NCBI GenBank assembly: GCA_910585345.1
Contig: CAJUDS010000006.1
Span: 78,224-142,223, forward strand
Source of the DNA: an uncultured Lachnospiraceae bacterium
GTDB lineage: Bacteria > Bacillota > Clostridia > Lachnospirales > Lachnospiraceae
Length of the DNA stretch: 64,000 bases
Direction of reading: 5' to 3'
Under the pieces are notes generated by a model. That model searched no databases. It worked only from the letters and a program-made list of their open reading frames with translations, and had not been told where the DNA came from. Shown piece by piece: positions 53,200 through 61,809 of this stretch; positions within the stretch are counted from its first letter, which is position 1, and each line of letters opens with the position of its first letter. A program made the translations under genes and the position numbers.

Positions 53200-53500
53200 T
53201 CTTCTCTTTCCTCCATTTTTATCTATGCTGGCCGCCTTGTATTCCTATCATCTATAGGAAACGGCTTTCGTCGTTTTCGTTTGCGCCGTCCGCATGCTGT
53301 GATGCAGCAAAATTCTCTATGCGGGCATATGCATCCATTCTCGTAAACGGCAAATATTTTTGTCGTTTACGCTATCTTACGAAAAAGAGCCGCCGTATAC
53401 AATAGGCTAAAATTAAGACACACGGAAATCCATTTTCGTTCATTAAAACAAATAGCTTAAGGAGTGTTCCATTATGAAGGATATAAGAAACGCCCATGCA
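53200..53500. other. Intergenic region with small hairpins
   Basis: No gene is supported here. It holds two imperfect palindromes, ATAGGAAACGGCTTTCGTCG (53253-53272) with a following TTTTCG arm, and CGTAAACG/CGTTTACG (53342-53371). The first resembles the ispF leader hairpin at 1715-1742. A good AAGGAG ribosome-binding site precedes an ATG at 53474, but its frame is only antisense to the lipoprotein gene. Confidence 0.5.
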
Positions 53501-54310
53501 TCACTGCCAGTCAATCCATTCCGGCTCTTCTCCTTCGTAAGCCGCAATAGCAGCCTCATTCTCTTCCGTAAAGCGTCTGGCTTCCATGCGTTGTCCATCT
53601 GCAGTATAGGTATAAAATGTCATTGCAAAGCCGTCATAATCCTGAACCTCCCAAACGAAACCATAATCATACACGCCGAACGCGATATTTTTGGTATGTG
53701 TCTCAAATACATCAAAACAAACCAGTTCGTTATCACAGATTCCCAAAATATACATCAATTCACTGGGATAGGAACTTATTTTGAAAATAAGTTCCGGATT
53801 ATCATCGCCATTTACATCCACATAAGCATACTTTTTCTGTGCGTCTTCAAATTCGGTTTCATACCCTTTCTCATCCATAACGGTCAAATTCATGCCTTCC
53901 ACATATGGATTTGCTACACCGACTTCATTATTCAAGAAAGCCTCATACTGTAAATACCCGGCATCCTTTGCCTCCTCTGTCTCATCCTGCGGATCTGGCG
54001 GCAACGACTGCTCGTCCTGCGAATTTTCCGTCAACCTCTCCTCGTCTTGTAGGTTTTGTGTCAATGCCTGCTCGTCCTGCATGCTTTTTGTCAAAGACTG
54101 CTCATCCTGCGGGTTTTCTGTCAACGCCTCCTTATCCTGCAGGTTTTCTATTGCCCCTTCTCCATCCTCCGGGTTTGGCAGCAACATCTGCTCGTCCTGT
54201 AGGTTTTCTATCATTTCCTGCCCGCCCTGCGGCATATCATCTGCACCGCAACTAACCAATGATGCACAAACTAACAGTACACCCAACAGCAAACCTATTT
54301 TTTCCTTCAT
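53501..54310 (-). CDS. Lipoprotein with ten-residue tandem repeats
   Basis: A 269-residue lipoprotein: signal MKEKIGLLLGVLLVCASLVS with lipobox VSC, then a linker (about residues 25-110) with six or so repeats of a 10-residue unit like NLQDEQALTE, and a globular domain from about 125 on (YVDVNGDDNPELIFKISSY resembles a calcium-binding-like DxDGD loop seen in surface proteins). Its function is unknown. AGGAG precedes the ATG. It is the last gene before the AT-rich island. Confidence 0.82.
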   Translation of the reverse strand: MKEKIGLLLGVLLVCASLVSCGADDMPQGGQEMIENLQDEQMLLPNPEDGEGAIENLQDKEALTENPQDEQSLTKSMQDEQALTQNLQDEERLTENSQDEQSLPPDPQDETEEAKDAGYLQYEAFLNNEVGVANPYVEGMNLTVMDEKGYETEFEDAQKKYAYVDVNGDDNPELIFKISSYPSELMYILGICDNELVCFDVFETHTKNIAFGVYDYGFVWEVQDYDGFAMTFYTYTADGQRMEARRFTEENEAAIAAYEGEEPEWIDWQ

Positions 54311-54565
54311 TGCTTTTCTCCTGTCATAAGGTTATCTCTCTCAATACTCAATAAATTTTTTTCTTCTGCTTTTACTGCATAAATAATAGCCCCAAAATAT
54401 AGATCGGTCAACCATTTCTACCTTCGAGTTCCCCCGTTTTTTCACAAATAGAATATTGCCTGCGTCATTTTTCAGCACAGCTTACTTCTTTTGAGCGGAA
54501 AAGCAGAGCGTAAAGTATTGTCGATATGAGATTTTGCCATAGAAGGCCTTGCACCTAATGACTAT

Positions 54566-54875
54566 TTATGGAAAAAGTTTCATACACGCGATAAATGCTG
54601 AGGATAAAGCTAAATAATCAGCGTTTTCCCAAATAAGACCTAACATATAATTCGTTTCTAACATTGTCCTCAAAAATTGGTTTTTCGTCAAGATACTAAA
54701 ATGTCTTTCGTATTACCCACTCGCCATTAATTGGTTCATATATTAACAAAATAGAATATTCCACAAAAGCAACTAGTTTGACAAAATTTAAAATTTGGTT
54801 TCGTTTCTTTAATAGATAATAGATAAAATGTATTTCTCTTTCTTTATATATTTTATTATCCAACTTGTATAACAT
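54566..54875 (-). pseudogene. Possible decayed gene in AT-rich gap
   Basis: Two abutting minus-strand frames read like protein: 54696-54875 (59 codons, ending NGEWVIRKTF then stop) and 54566-54695 in a shifted frame (about LETNYMLGLIWENADYLAL). Joined by a frameshift they could be the remains of one gene of about 100 residues. No ribosome-binding site precedes it, and I do not recognise it. The remainder of the gap 54311-55155 is AT-rich and appears empty. Confidence 0.25.
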
Positions 54876-55155
54876 TTATAAATAGAATACACTTGCAACA
54901 TGTAAAGTAATTTTTAAAATATTACATTAGCAAGATTTATAAACAAAAAAATTCCGTTCGCAATCCTGCCACACTTGTGCAAGTATTACACCAATAAGAC
55001 TGGAAAGTCAAATTATCTTTATATAATTTTGAAAGCAAACAAACGGTTTCAGTATTCCTCTGAACCTTTGCTTTATACTACATAGCGAAAGTATGCAATA
55101 GATTTCAAAGTGGGGTAATGGTTTTAGCTCATTAGCACTTTCAATTCAAAATAAA

Positions 55156-56088
55156 TTATATCGTAGTATCACCGCTCAAAGTTAACATTTGCCTTATATC
55201 ATATACATTACCCGTTATATTGTAATAAATAAATTTTTTATCATCTGGTGCAATCCATTCATTCTCACGATAAAATTTAAAGTATGCATATGTAATAATT
55301 TTACAATCGTTTTTATCTTTAAATTGCTCATAAACCTGATTGTTTGCAAAATAAATGGCTATTGCAACGCGTTTATTACCTTCATCTGATACAGTTTCCA
55401 GTTTGATACAAAATCTTCCAGTCTGGTACTCAGAAATTGATTTTATATATCCCACTACACAAATTGGATGATATACTTTTTTATTTGTCAAATATCTCAG
55501 TAATCTACTGAAATCATTTTCGTTTTCCGAATCATAATAAAAGTCTTTCCATGAAATCAAATAAGGAACACCCTTCCCATCGTAATATTGTAAATTAATT
55601 TTATCCTCTAAATCTGAATTATCCTCAACCAACGCTCTAAGTTTCATTATCTGATTCATTGTAGACAAATATGCTGTTTTCTTTCCACTTGAAATATAAT
55701 TATGCTGTCTTTTTCTATGCCCTGATTCATCTGCTAAATTCTTACTTCCCTTTTTAGCAGTATCTTGCGATATAAGCATCAACCTTACTACATATTTATT
55801 ATCCCTCTTCGATATCAGTTCATCGTCTGCACAAGATGCGTGTATATTTAATATTGCCCCATCAATCGTGTATTTACACCCTTTTTCATGTTCTTCTCCA
55901 CGCTTTAAACGAAAATACTTTTGTATAATGATTTTTCTTTCACCTAAATCTCTTTCATGAGAATTCACAAAACTTATATCTGCATTGCAATAATAACATT
56001 TCAGCTTTCCATATACTTTATTGACATCATATTCACTGATTTTAATTTCTTGCCCGTTATACCTCGCCCAATTCATCTTAATTCCCAT
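55156..56088 (-). CDS. Uncharacterised zinc-finger protein in defence island
   Basis: A 310-residue protein I do not recognise. Near the start is a likely zinc site, LKCYYCNADISFVNSHERD with a second His/Cys pair in GEEHEKGCKYT, resembling the N-terminal finger of CoiA-like and some defence proteins. The rest is mixed (LAIS-free), with KNDCKIITYAYFKFYRENEW near the end. GGAGG precedes the ATG. It lies 180 bp downstream of the HsdS gene in the same direction, suggesting an accessory role. Confidence 0.7.
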   Translation of the reverse strand: MGIKMNWARYNGQEIKISEYDVNKVYGKLKCYYCNADISFVNSHERDLGERKIIIQKYFRLKRGEEHEKGCKYTIDGAILNIHASCADDELISKRDNKYVVRLMLISQDTAKKGSKNLADESGHRKRQHNYISSGKKTAYLSTMNQIMKLRALVEDNSDLEDKINLQYYDGKGVPYLISWKDFYYDSENENDFSRLLRYLTNKKVYHPICVVGYIKSISEYQTGRFCIKLETVSDEGNKRVAIAIYFANNQVYEQFKDKNDCKIITYAYFKFYRENEWIAPDDKKFIYYNITGNVYDIRQMLTLSGDTTI

Positions 56089-56267
56089 ATGTTATACCTC
56101 CAAATATACCAAATTCTTTTAACCTATAATTGTTTTTCCATCGATACACTTCTTAAGAAATAAATTTCAAAATAACATACGGATTAGTTTCTTTTGATAT
56201 TTCTCTAATTTTTTTCTTCCCATATATAAAATCTTCATAAATTAGTAGATAATTATTTTCACCTCTT

Positions 56268-57743
56268 TTATCTCGCAATTATTTCATCTGATAATTGAGT
56301 TATTATTTCTCTTGCATCAATACGATTTTGAATAATCAACTTGACTTTTTCTGCAATCTGTGTCTTAATCTCTACTGAATTAGGGATTGGTATAACTACT
56401 TCTTTTAATCGCTGACCAAGTGTATCAATAACATCTCTTGTAAATTGCTTAGTTCGTATTTGCCTTTTAACAATATATGAATTAAGTAATCCTAATAAAA
56501 GATATTCGTTCAGCAAAATACTGTTCTTACTCCTTATCTTTATTAACCCTCCACAATACAGCATTTTCTTGTCACATTCAGTAATTATACAAGACGTACC
56601 AACTAAGTAAGTTCCATCTCTCACAAGAAGAATATCCCCAACTTGAACATCCTCACGCTCAGCATACTGCTGATAAATTTCCTCAGATACACCTTGTTTC
56701 GCATCGGCTTTTATCTCCCAATTAGAAAAATCAGACGTTCTCACAAATGATATATTTCCCGTACCATAAGCCATTTTCCCAATTTCGTCTCCAGTTGCCA
56801 GTTCTAAAATCCCCTCGCTTATAAGCTCTTGTACACTTTTTAATGTACAATTCGCACTAAGCATATCTAGTACAGTGGGAATTGACGGATCATAATATTT
56901 TGGCAAAAAAATATTACTAATTATAGAACTACTCTTTAGTTTATAGGCTGAAAACTCACCAAATTCCAAAGTTGTTGTATCCTGTACCAATTCTTCTAAT
57001 ATATCATCTAACGAACATGTGAAAAATGTTTCAAATGGTTCAGTGCTATTAGTGTCCAATACCTTCTCAATCAAAATTGGCATTTGCTTTATTGCAGCCT
57101 TATACTTCATACGAATTTTAACGGCTGATGTTATTTTTGCAATCAATCTTTCTTTAGTTTTTGCCGCTTTCGGAATAGGAAGAACAATTTCCTTATATCG
57201 ACTTCCAAGAGTATCAATAATATCGGCAGTAAATTGCATATTCCTAATTTGATGTTGTACCAAAGAACAATTTAAACTCAAAAAAAACAAATATGGATTA
57301 ATTGCATCTTTATCAACAATCCTGAATTTTAAAATATGAGATTGGAAAACCATTGGAATATCCATTTCCGTAATTAAACAATTCGTTCCAATTAGATAAG
57401 TCCCATCTCTTACAAGAAGGATATCTCCTGCTTGAACATCCTCACGTTCAGCATACTGTTGATAAATTTCTTCAGATACACCTTGTTTGGGAATAGTTTT
57501 TATTTCCCAATTTATTATGTCTGATGTTCTAACAAATGGAATGTTTCCTGTGCCATAAGCCATCTTACCAATTTCGTGACCTGTTTGAGCAATGACTTTT
57601 CCTTCCTCTATAAGACTTCCAATATTGAATAAATCATGTGTAGATTCAAGTTCTCTAATCTTATCGTGTAATTCAGGATCATAGTATTTAGGAATAAAGA
57701 TATTATTTTTGACATCACCGCTTTTAAGTTTATATGCCAACAT
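56268..57743 (-). CDS. hsdS: Type I restriction specificity subunit (HsdS)
   Basis: A 491-residue protein with two target-recognition halves that repeat each other: the block GHEIGKMAYGTGNIPFVRTS recurs as GDEIGKMAYGTGNISFVRTS, and QQYAEREDVQ with GDILLVRDGTYL appears twice. The two halves (about residues 1-240 and 260-491) are joined by helices that space the DNA half-sites. The similarity of the halves suggests a duplication and a quasi-palindromic target. It starts 4 bp after the methylase gene stop. Confidence 0.92.
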   Translation of the reverse strand: MLAYKLKSGDVKNNIFIPKYYDPELHDKIRELESTHDLFNIGSLIEEGKVIAQTGHEIGKMAYGTGNIPFVRTSDIINWEIKTIPKQGVSEEIYQQYAEREDVQAGDILLVRDGTYLIGTNCLITEMDIPMVFQSHILKFRIVDKDAINPYLFFLSLNCSLVQHQIRNMQFTADIIDTLGSRYKEIVLPIPKAAKTKERLIAKITSAVKIRMKYKAAIKQMPILIEKVLDTNSTEPFETFFTCSLDDILEELVQDTTTLEFGEFSAYKLKSSSIISNIFLPKYYDPSIPTVLDMLSANCTLKSVQELISEGILELATGDEIGKMAYGTGNISFVRTSDFSNWEIKADAKQGVSEEIYQQYAEREDVQVGDILLVRDGTYLVGTSCIITECDKKMLYCGGLIKIRSKNSILLNEYLLLGLLNSYIVKRQIRTKQFTRDVIDTLGQRLKEVVIPIPNSVEIKTQIAEKVKLIIQNRIDAREIITQLSDEIIAR

Positions 57744-57747
57744 GATT

Positions 57748-59538
57748 TCACCTCATTTCACAGTATTTATCTGCAACAAGTGGTATTTCATCTAAAATAA
57801 TTTTTTCTCCGTTTTCTGAATATTTATATGTCACATTTCCACGACTATCATGACCACACCATTTCACATCACTCATAAAAATTTCATAATCACCACAAGT
57901 TTCTCTATCTTTGCCAGATTCATATTTTTGACATATTAAGACACAACATTTAGCATGAGTATGTGGCTGAAATAAATCCTCTGGTAAAGTCACCACTGCA
58001 AGTATCTTTGCTTTGCTACGAATATAATTTACAACATATTGATATTTTGGCATACCGAAAATACTTTCTAAAAGAACTATTCCCATTCTCCCACCGTTTC
58101 GCAACATTTGGAAACAACGTTCTATAAATAAGATTTGTGGCGGCTGTTTATCAACAAGATCTCCTTTGATAAATTGCCCTTCATCATCTTGTGACCATTT
58201 ATGACCAAGATCATAAAGCCCCAATATCTCTGTAGTGTCAATAGAAAGTTTTTTCCCAAAAGGTGGATTAGTTGCTATTATATCAAATGTTCCTTGCTGA
58301 ATATCCTCTTTTGTTTTAGAACTCCAATTATCAAAATTGTCCAAACTATTTTCACAATGAACACCACCTCTTCCATCACCAAGAATAGCTAAATATGCTT
58401 TTGCTACTTTACTCAAAAAATTATCTTTGTCAATACCACGAAAATTTTTAATTGCAATCTTCTGTTTTTCAGCCTCAATTTCCGCTTCTGGCCAACCAAG
58501 TTCTGTGCATTTTTTCTCCAATTTATTCCATACATATCTTAACGATTCAACTAAAAAACCCCCACTACCGCATGCTGGATCTAAAATTTTTTCTTCGGTA
58601 TCAGGATCAAGCATACGAATTACCATATTGACCACATTACGAGGAGTAAAAAATTGACCTTGTGCACCTTTTAATGATGGACCAATAAAAATCTCAAATG
58701 CCTCACCAACAGCATCGCGTGAGCTATCTTTAAGACTATATAATTGTAATTCACCTACGATATGTTTAAGACATTTGGCATCAATAATAATTGTATCTGC
58801 AACATCAATCACATCATTATATTGTCTCTTAACCCGCTCAAAAAGCTCTAATATCCTCTTTCTTACATCCTCATCCTTCTCATTTATACCAGCTCTAAAC
58901 TTTACAGTATCCTCTGGACGAGTAAAACGTTCATCATAGATTTTACAAAATATAAGATTTATAATCTGAGATGCGAACACCTCATCGCGTGTTATTCCAA
59001 CTGCATTTGCTGCCAAATAATTTCTTATTGTTTTAAAAGTTGGTTTAAGATTCTCTGCTGGTCGCAAATCTTTTCGTTTGAATTTTCCAATATCTTCAAC
59101 TCTTTCACCAAAACGTGGAATATTAGGAATTTCTTCAAACAGAATCTTGCCATCATTCTCTATCTTCTGCAAATAAAACCTTTCTTCACCATTAAACCAA
59201 ACCCCTAAATATGCCTTAGAAAAGCGAAGATAATCCTCTAATTGGTCTCTTCCATCTTTTCTATTCTTTTTCTTACATTCAACAATAATATAGGCTGTAT
59301 CTTCCGTATGATCTGGGCTTGTAAAAACAGCAATATCAACGGGATATTCCTTTTTTGTATCTGAAGGACGAACTTTTACCCTATATTGAGGACGAGTATG
59401 CACATACTCTTTCGGATACCCATAATCATCTACTAAAATTTTTGCAAACGGTTGAACCGCTTCAATTTCTTCAGGCGTTTCTTTTACCTGCAAACCAGAA
59501 ATAAAATCAACTATATAACCTTCTCTAATTTCATCCAT
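57748..59538 (-). CDS. hsdM: Nuclease-methylase fusion of a type I-like restriction system
   Basis: A 596-residue protein. The first 160 residues resemble the HsdR N-terminal (PD-(D/E)xK-like) domain: PVDIAVF with a following AYIIVECKKKN supplies D and E-x-K residues. The rest is an N6-adenine methyltransferase with the helical N-domain, motif I LDPACGSGGFLVES and motif IV IIATNPPFGKK. No helicase motor is present. With HsdS this could make a BcgI-like type IIB/IIG enzyme or a modification-only complex with a substrate-binding domain. GGAGG precedes the ATG. Confidence 0.9.
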   Translation of the reverse strand: MDEIREGYIVDFISGLQVKETPEEIEAVQPFAKILVDDYGYPKEYVHTRPQYRVKVRPSDTKKEYPVDIAVFTSPDHTEDTAYIIVECKKKNRKDGRDQLEDYLRFSKAYLGVWFNGEERFYLQKIENDGKILFEEIPNIPRFGERVEDIGKFKRKDLRPAENLKPTFKTIRNYLAANAVGITRDEVFASQIINLIFCKIYDERFTRPEDTVKFRAGINEKDEDVRKRILELFERVKRQYNDVIDVADTIIIDAKCLKHIVGELQLYSLKDSSRDAVGEAFEIFIGPSLKGAQGQFFTPRNVVNMVIRMLDPDTEEKILDPACGSGGFLVESLRYVWNKLEKKCTELGWPEAEIEAEKQKIAIKNFRGIDKDNFLSKVAKAYLAILGDGRGGVHCENSLDNFDNWSSKTKEDIQQGTFDIIATNPPFGKKLSIDTTEILGLYDLGHKWSQDDEGQFIKGDLVDKQPPQILFIERCFQMLRNGGRMGIVLLESIFGMPKYQYVVNYIRSKAKILAVVTLPEDLFQPHTHAKCCVLICQKYESGKDRETCGDYEIFMSDVKWCGHDSRGNVTYKYSENGEKIILDEIPLVADKYCEMR

Positions 59539-59559
59539 CTTTTATCTTCCTCCTCTACG

Positions 59560-59886
59560 TTAACAACTTCTTATAACCTCAATGCATCCTTTATCGCTTC
59601 CGCTTTCTCCACCGTCGGATACTTCCTCGAATAAGATATTTGAAATTGTTGGTGCATTAATTGTTGGATTTAACTCATGAAGTTTAGTTATTATCTTGTA
59701 AGATTTTTCCAAACCTTTTTTTCTTCCATATGCCTCAAAAATAAGTCCAATCCAAATATATTCTGGCAAACGCTCAAGTGCCCAATTACGCATTACACTA
59801 ATATCACCTAACATGTCATTCCATGGAGTGATAAACTTTCCTTTTTTAAATTTATGCTTTTCCAATTTACTATGTTCCATTATCAT
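59560..59886 (-). pseudogene. Truncated gene fused out of frame to a repeat
   Basis: The 108-codon frame begins MEHSKLEKHKFKKGKFITPW and reads RLPEYIWIGLIFEAYGRKKG, like the N-terminus of a larger defence-island protein. After LFEEV it enters the 43-bp repeat (59583-59625), where the natural reading is another frame, RKYPTVEKAEAIKDALRL, as in the 61124-61420 gene. So it is a 5' fragment joined to the 3' end of a different gene. Confidence 0.6.
59583..59625. repeat. 43-bp direct repeat, copy 1
   Basis: Matches 61148-61190 at 42 of 43 positions, in the same orientation, with weaker likeness to the following stop codon. The pair bounds a 1.6-kb segment with the KilA-N gene. Confidence 0.85.
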
Positions 59887-59928
59887 TTCTCAACTTATAT
59901 TCAAATACTATATTCCTATTAATTCCCT

Positions 59929-60774
59929 TTACATGTCTTTCTCTAATTTGGGCAAATTATTTAAATTCACTGTTTCCAATGTCTGCAACTGCTGCACCGC
60001 CAACTGCCTAAGCAATTCCATTCTTTCTTTTTGGTCTTGCCCTTGATTAATCAATACAGCATTATAGCTTTCCAAATTTGCAAGTACAAGTAATTGATTC
60101 AGAGTTGCCACATCTCGCATATTTCCTTTAACTGCTGGATTTTCGTCTTTCCATTGCTTCGCTGTCTTTCCAAACAAAACTACATTGAGCATATCAGCTT
60201 CATTAGCATATGTGTAGGCCACCTGTGCAGGCGTTAATTCTGGCGGAATCAAATTGTCTTTAATTGCATCTGTATGTATCCTGTAATTTAACTTGGAAAT
60301 CTCTCTGTTCAAATTCCAATCTAAAGATAGCCGACTATTCTCATCTGTCTTTAATCTTCTGTAATCCTTCATAATATATAACTGAAACCCAGGCGAAATC
60401 CAAGTTGCGAAAGACATAGCAATATCACTATGAGCATATGTTCCGCCATAACGTCCCGCTTTTGAAACAATGCCAATGGCATTCGTAGCTTCTATCCACT
60501 TCTTTGGTGACATTGTAAATGCGTTTGCTCCTGCCTGTTTTCTAAACCCCTCGAATTCGAGGGGTTTAAAATCTGGATTATGAAGTCTTTCCCATAATCC
60601 TAGAAATTCTATCACATCCCTGTTTCTCATCCAGTTTTGAATAACCGCTGTTGGGTCATCACTTTTATATCGAGCTATATCCGTCAATGAAATAAATTCA
60701 TTTTCAAAATCCTGTGTATAAATACCAATATCTATCCCATTTGCATGAATTGTATCCTTAATTATTTTTCCCAC
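59929..60774 (-). CDS. KilA-N domain protein
   Basis: A 281-residue protein with an N-terminal KilA-N DNA-binding domain: FENEFISLTDIARYKSDDPT, VIQNWMRNRDVIEFLGLWE, WIEATNAIGIVSKAGRYGG and YAHSDIAMSFATWISPGFQL. Such proteins are of phage origin and often lie beside type I restriction genes, as here. The C-terminal half is helical. The start codon is GTG at 60774, set by GGAGGAG. A 26-bp perfect palindrome sits inside the gene at 60543-60568. Confidence 0.9.
   Translation of the reverse strand: MGKIIKDTIHANGIDIGIYTQDFENEFISLTDIARYKSDDPTAVIQNWMRNRDVIEFLGLWERLHNPDFKPLEFEGFRKQAGANAFTMSPKKWIEATNAIGIVSKAGRYGGTYAHSDIAMSFATWISPGFQLYIMKDYRRLKTDENSRLSLDWNLNREISKLNYRIHTDAIKDNLIPPELTPAQVAYTYANEADMLNVVLFGKTAKQWKDENPAVKGNMRDVATLNQLLVLANLESYNAVLINQGQDQKERMELLRQLAVQQLQTLETVNLNNLPKLEKDM
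60543..60568. repeat. 26-bp perfect palindrome inside the KilA-N gene
   Basis: The 13-base arm TAAACCCCTCGAA is followed directly by its reverse complement. It codes for part of the KilA-N region (KPLEFEGF). Confidence 0.9.
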
Positions 60775-60875
60775 TGCTCCTCCTTTTTAATATCACAAAC
60801 TTTCTCAAGCATTGTAACTGTTACTTATCCTAGATATATTCTGCCAAATAGTCATTTGTTTCATCTTCCCGCATC

Positions 60876-61124
60876 TCAATGCGCTTCAATATAATATTTG
60901 ATACACCTCGGGTATACATACAAATATCTTATACACACCTTCCTATACAACCCCAGTATTTTTTCATCACATGCAAAGTCCAGCAGATAATCGAGTAAAT
61001 GTGATAATTCATCCTCTGACACGGTTCTGCTACACACATCTTCAATCAATGGCAAATAAACCTCATAGGCTTTTTGATGTATCTCAACTATCTGCTCTGC
61101 AATCTGATAAATCCTTTCATCCAT
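60876..61124 (-). CDS. Small hypothetical protein
   Basis: An 82-residue helical protein (MDERIYQIAEQIVEIHQKAY, then acidic LIEDVCSRTVSEDELSHLLD). Its ATG overlaps the stop of the 61124-61420 frame and GAGGTA lies 6 bases upstream. I do not recognise it. Its place inside the repeat-bounded segment suggests it moves with the KilA-N gene or belongs to the old recombinase unit. Confidence 0.6.
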   Translation of the reverse strand: MDERIYQIAEQIVEIHQKAYEVYLPLIEDVCSRTVSEDELSHLLDYLLDFACDEKILGLYRKVCIRYLYVYPRCIKYYIEAH

Positions 61125-61420
61125 TAAATTACCTCAAAATATTTAAGTGCATCCTTTATCGCTTCCGCTTTCTCCGCCGTCGGATACTTCTTTGGCTGTT
61201 TCAATTCCTCTACCGCATTAGGAGCATCATACATCGGCAATCCTAACTCCCTCTTTACCTCTGCGATATATGCGGTATGTACTTTGAAGCCGTATTTCGC
61301 TTCTATGTACTCCTTAATCATTTTGTATGTAACTCGCTCTTTCGGTTTGTAGCTTTCCGCTCTCTTAGCGATATTATCAAGTGGCACTTTACCCTCACCC
61401 TCGCCAAACTCGGCTTTCAC
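61124..61420 (-). pseudogene. C-terminal remnant of a recombinase-like or RlmD-like protein
   Basis: The 98-codon frame opens with GTG at 61420 without a ribosome-binding site. It reads VKAEFGEGEGKVPLDNIAKR, VTYKMIKEYIEAKYGFKVHT and AEKAEAIKDALKYFEVI. From memory this module closes several Lachnospiraceae proteins, among them rRNA methyltransferase RlmD and element-borne proteins. Upstream, in another frame, the serine-recombinase remnant ends HVETVVILSHKK; a 7-A run at 61437-61443 marks the frameshift. So it is probably the tail of that decayed gene. Confidence 0.5.
61148..61190. repeat. 43-bp direct repeat, copy 2
   Basis: Partner of 59583-59625; here the sequence is in its natural frame (KYPTAEKAEAIKDA) at the end of the 61124-61420 remnant. 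Confidence 0.85.
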
Positions 61421-61439
61421 GTTGATTACACTGTCGTTT

Positions 61440-61665
61440 TTTTGTGGGAAAGAATGACAACCGTTTCAACATGATTATCATTTTCCAAACACAAATCCAT
61501 CTTCCTCAATAATTGGAAGCCTGAATTTAATAGATTTCAGCCATTGCCCATTTAGTTGTCTGTCCTTATATATCTGTATTTCAGAAATCAATGCTTCCAT
61601 AAAGCTGCCGCCATTCTATCTCATTCATCACAGCATACAGTTTTTCAAAACAAATCAATACCTTA
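61440..61665 (-). pseudogene. Remnant of a large serine recombinase (C-terminus)
   Basis: Three shifted frames on the minus strand read as the C-terminal part of a Lachnospiraceae-type large serine recombinase: VLICFEKLYAVMNEIEWRQL, then MEALISEIQIYKDRQLNGQW and LKSIKFRLPIIEED, then DNHVETVVILSHKK. At least two frameshifts break it and the catalytic N-terminus is missing. The likeness is from memory of such recombinases. It marks a past mobile-element insertion. Confidence 0.55.
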
Positions 61666-61800
61666 TGCCTGATAACTGTCTACCACATCATAGATTACAT
61701 TCTAACCACTGATTGCCTTAAAATGCTCCCTTGCACAATGAATCTTAGCATTCTCAATTCCTCTGAGTTCCATGGTATCCATTGAATCTTTCGTGTAACC
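61663..61800 (-). pseudogene. Remnant of a restriction-type helicase (R subunit C-terminus)
   Basis: On the minus strand GYTKDSMDTMELRGIENAKI, HCAREHFKAISG, an in-frame TAG (61702-61704), then NVIYDVVDSYQA and a stop. This resembles the C-terminal end of restriction subunit R of the DEAD-helicase type, where a conserved E-TKG/AK-HF pattern is usual. Only about 45 codons remain. Family assignment from memory. Confidence 0.4.
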
Positions 61801-61809
61801 TAAAAAATA

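Noticed and set aside
53421..53438. CACGGAAATCCATTTTCG, like the left end of the long palindromic repeat
   Set aside because: Only about 17 bases match and no other part of the element follows, so it cannot be called a third copy.
53474..53953. Plus-strand frame with a good AAGGAG before its ATG
   Set aside because: Nearly all of it is antisense to the lipoprotein gene. The start MKDIRNAHAS may be a leftover of an older gene, but nothing further supports it.
54510..54523. GTAAAGTATTGTC, shared with the long repeat
   Set aside because: A 13-base match in AT-rich DNA without neighbouring similarity is within chance.
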